In this document: positions 62,856-64,000 of the stretch, piece after piece
Layout of the letters: each line of letters starts with the position of its first letter
How positions within the stretch are numbered: the first letter of the stretch is position 1
NCBI RefSeq assembly: GCF_048553715.1
Contig: NZ_JBLZNC010000006.1
Span: forward strand, 236,424-300,423
Direction: 5' to 3'
DNA from: Sagittula sp048553715
Lineage (GTDB): Bacteria > Pseudomonadota > Alphaproteobacteria > Rhodobacterales > Rhodobacteraceae
DNA length: 64,000 nucleotides
Translations under genes and position numbers: made by a program
Notes under the pieces: generated by a model
The model's database searches: none
What the model was told of the DNA's origin: nothing
What the model saw: the letters and a program-made list of their open reading frames with translations, nothing else

Positions 62856-63753
62856 TGGTCTATGTCCTGCAAAACCCTGACAGAGGTTTGCCCAAGCCGC
62901 TCTGGGGATACAAGGTCAGGCTTTTCAAAAAGCCGCTTGGCCACGGGGTTTGACGGGGATCGGTGCGAAATTCACGCGGAGCGATCCCGCTGTTTACTGC
63001 AAAAGTGGATCAAGCGGCCTGCGCTGAGGGTGTCAGACCATCTTGTCATGCCCGCCATGGCTAACAACACGTCCAGTTTGCAGTATGACTGGTGTTCGAT
63101 GGGGGGGGCACCGTCGGGATATAGCGTTGCGTGATGGCGGACCGATGTTCTGCACCGAGAAATGCAAAGGGCTGTTGGTGCCAGTCCCGGACGGCCGCGT
63201 TACCGCTCAGCTGGGCATGGGCGAGACCGGGGGCGATGCCAGCACCGCCGCGGGATGGGATCCGCGTCCGAACGGGGTAGGGAGAGACGACTTCCCCGAT
63301 GACGTCTGTGGCTACTGTCCGAACCACATGCACGGGATGAGCCGTCGTGTGTGTGAAGTTTTCGTGTCTATGACCGAACTAGAAACCTACCCTGCTCAAG
63401 GAAATGGAGGCCGGTCGTTTCCGGTCGCTGGGGCTTGGCCCTGAGGGGAGCCTCTACGCCGCGATAGATGAGGGCCAGATCCAAAAGCTAACCCCGTGAA
63501 CGGTTTGTATTATGGTGGCGGAGGACTTCGGTCCGCTGCCACAGGACGATATTGTGGCCTTTCCTGTGCGCGCCACGATATCTGGGCTGCCGGCGATCTG
63601 GCACATCAAAATCCGCGCCGAAAGCAGGGCGTGTTTGGCTGCTCACGATTAGATTTTGTAGAATTTCGAATTAATTTTCAGTAGCTTGAGATATCTTTGG
63701 CGGGCGGCGTAAAGAAAAAACACCGTCTTGCGCAGAAAACTTCAAAAAAGCGC
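62856..63753. other. About 900 bases without an intact gene, upstream of rrn
   Basis: From the MscS start to the rRNA promoter no reading frame has a convincing product. 62856-63380 shows only unassigned short frames; 63383-63652 may hold gene remnants (see separate entry); 63653-63753 is AT-rich and includes A-tracts that may be the rRNA UP element. Confidence 0.6.
63383..63652 (+). pseudogene. Possible gene remnants upstream of the rRNA operon
   Basis: Two consecutive stretches in one frame, separated by TGA at 63497. The first (38 codons, ending IDEGQIQKLTP) resembles the C-terminal blade of a beta-propeller sugar dehydrogenase (GLGPEGSLYAAIDEG). The second (63512-63652) reads like the end of a LysR regulator (GLPAIWHIKIRAESR). 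Neither is a complete gene and the resemblances come from memory only. Confidence 0.25.
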
Positions 63754-63782
63754 TTGCGACTCGATTGGGGTATCCGTAAAAG
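63754..63782 (+). promoter_or_regulatory. Promoter of an rRNA operon
   Basis: TTGCGA (63754-63759), exactly 17 bases, TAAAAG (63777-63782), preceded by A-tracts (AAAGAAAAAAC, TTCAAAAAAG) that look like an UP element. The layout matches rrn and tRNA promoters of Rhodobacterales. Confidence 0.6.
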
Positions 63783-63784
63783 CC

Positions 63785-64000
63785 CCTTCACCGGCGGCGC
63801 TGAGGTGCTGGCGGGGCGCTGGACGGGCCGTGGTGGTTCGGACGGCGGGACGGAAAATCGAGGCAAGGTTGGGCGGGCGCGCCGTAAGTTTAGGGCGCAA
63901 CTGTTTGGTTTTGTTTTCACGTTATTTGACATCGCGAGTATCTGAAGAGATATGTGGGCGGCGCTGGTCCGATCGATGGATCAACCCTCGCATATCGACC
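63785..64000 (+). other. 5' leader of a 16S rRNA operon (16S starts beyond the window)
   Basis: The segment TTATTTGACATC (63919-63932) is like the boxA antitermination motif, and GAAGAGATATGTGGGCGG (about 63945-63962) is the familiar pre-16S leader sequence of Rhodobacterales. The mature 16S 5' end is not reached within 64000. Short open frames here are spurious. Confidence 0.7.

Noticed and set aside
63043..63444. A 133-codon open frame in the empty region before the rRNA operon
   Set aside because: No motif, no ribosome binding site and no family resemblance; it is not supported as a gene.
63678..63945. Two overlapping short open frames on opposite strands
   Set aside because: The segment is the rRNA promoter and leader; the frames are chance.
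1..64000. CRISPR arrays, IS elements, integrases and phage genes
   Set aside because: No regular spaced repeats, no transposase or integrase motifs and no phage structural gene were found.
1..64000. tRNA and tmRNA genes
   Set aside because: No T-loop (GGTTCGAATCC-like) with matching acceptor stem was seen; smpB is present but its RNA partner is not here.

Overview
The window looks like a piece of chromosome from a marine alphaproteobacterium of the Rhodobacterales (Roseobacter/Rhodobacter group). Supporting this are GC-rich coding sequence, a malyl-CoA lyase of the Rhodobacter Mcl1 type, a methylsuccinyl-CoA dehydrogenase, a bacteriophytochrome paired with heme oxygenase, a GTTC-N7-GTTC type SOS box, and a right edge that reads like the promoter and leader of a Rhodobacterales rRNA operon. 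The genus cannot be fixed from the sequence alone. I see no phage, IS element, CRISPR array or tRNA gene; most of the window is ordinary housekeeping chromosome with some accessory islands.

Layout. 1-7.4 kb: a lytic transglycosylase-like lipoprotein, hspQ, and a minus-strand run sulfotransferase > yggS > MocR regulator > ribF > ycgN > ltaE that groups PLP and flavin functions. 7.4-11.4 kb: a porin, a DUF3576 lipoprotein and two surface-polysaccharide type genes. 11.5-18.8 kb: leuS-lptE-holA, DUF1244, pyk, rpmI-rplT. 18.8-27.1 kb: an SGNH lipoprotein, pheS-pheT, a fatty acid desaturase, mcd (ethylmalonyl-CoA pathway) and a TSUP permease. 27.3-32.7 kb: a signalling island with a small secreted protein, heme oxygenase, bacteriophytochrome kinase, an unusual membrane-anchored winged-helix protein overlapping a secreted-protein gene, and a Lys-rich secreted protein. 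32.8-39 kb: smpB, a small glycine-rich protein, sseA-aminotransferase, and an SOS-boxed dnaE2 whose C-terminus runs into a repeat element. 39.1-42.7 kb: a SitABCD-type manganese/iron ABC operon with two operator-like palindromes. 42.8-48.1 kb: a glycosyltransferase, deoC, a two-domain ALDH16-like dehydrogenase and a GntR regulator. 48.1-53.5 kb: Tat thioredoxin/CcdA, two hydrolases, accA, LysE exporter and Lrp regulator. 54-58.3 kb: mcl1 (ethylmalonyl-CoA pathway) divergent from a D-amino-acid set dgcN-dgcA-dat. 58.3-62.9 kb: a BON/OmpA protein, a flavoprotein and MscS. 62.9-63.7 kb: no intact gene, only possible remnants. 63.75 kb to the end: rRNA operon promoter and leader.

Features most worth a second look: a four-copy intergenic repeat (about 25-base core plus GC hairpin), one copy of which forms the C-terminal codons of dnaE2 while another lies upstream of it in inverted orientation; the two-TM, C-terminal winged-helix protein co-encoded with a periplasmic protein; paired operator palindromes before sitA and around gntR; a TTAA-N7-TTAA palindrome before the heme oxygenase-phytochrome operon; and a cluster of TTGCG words between mcl1 and dgcN.
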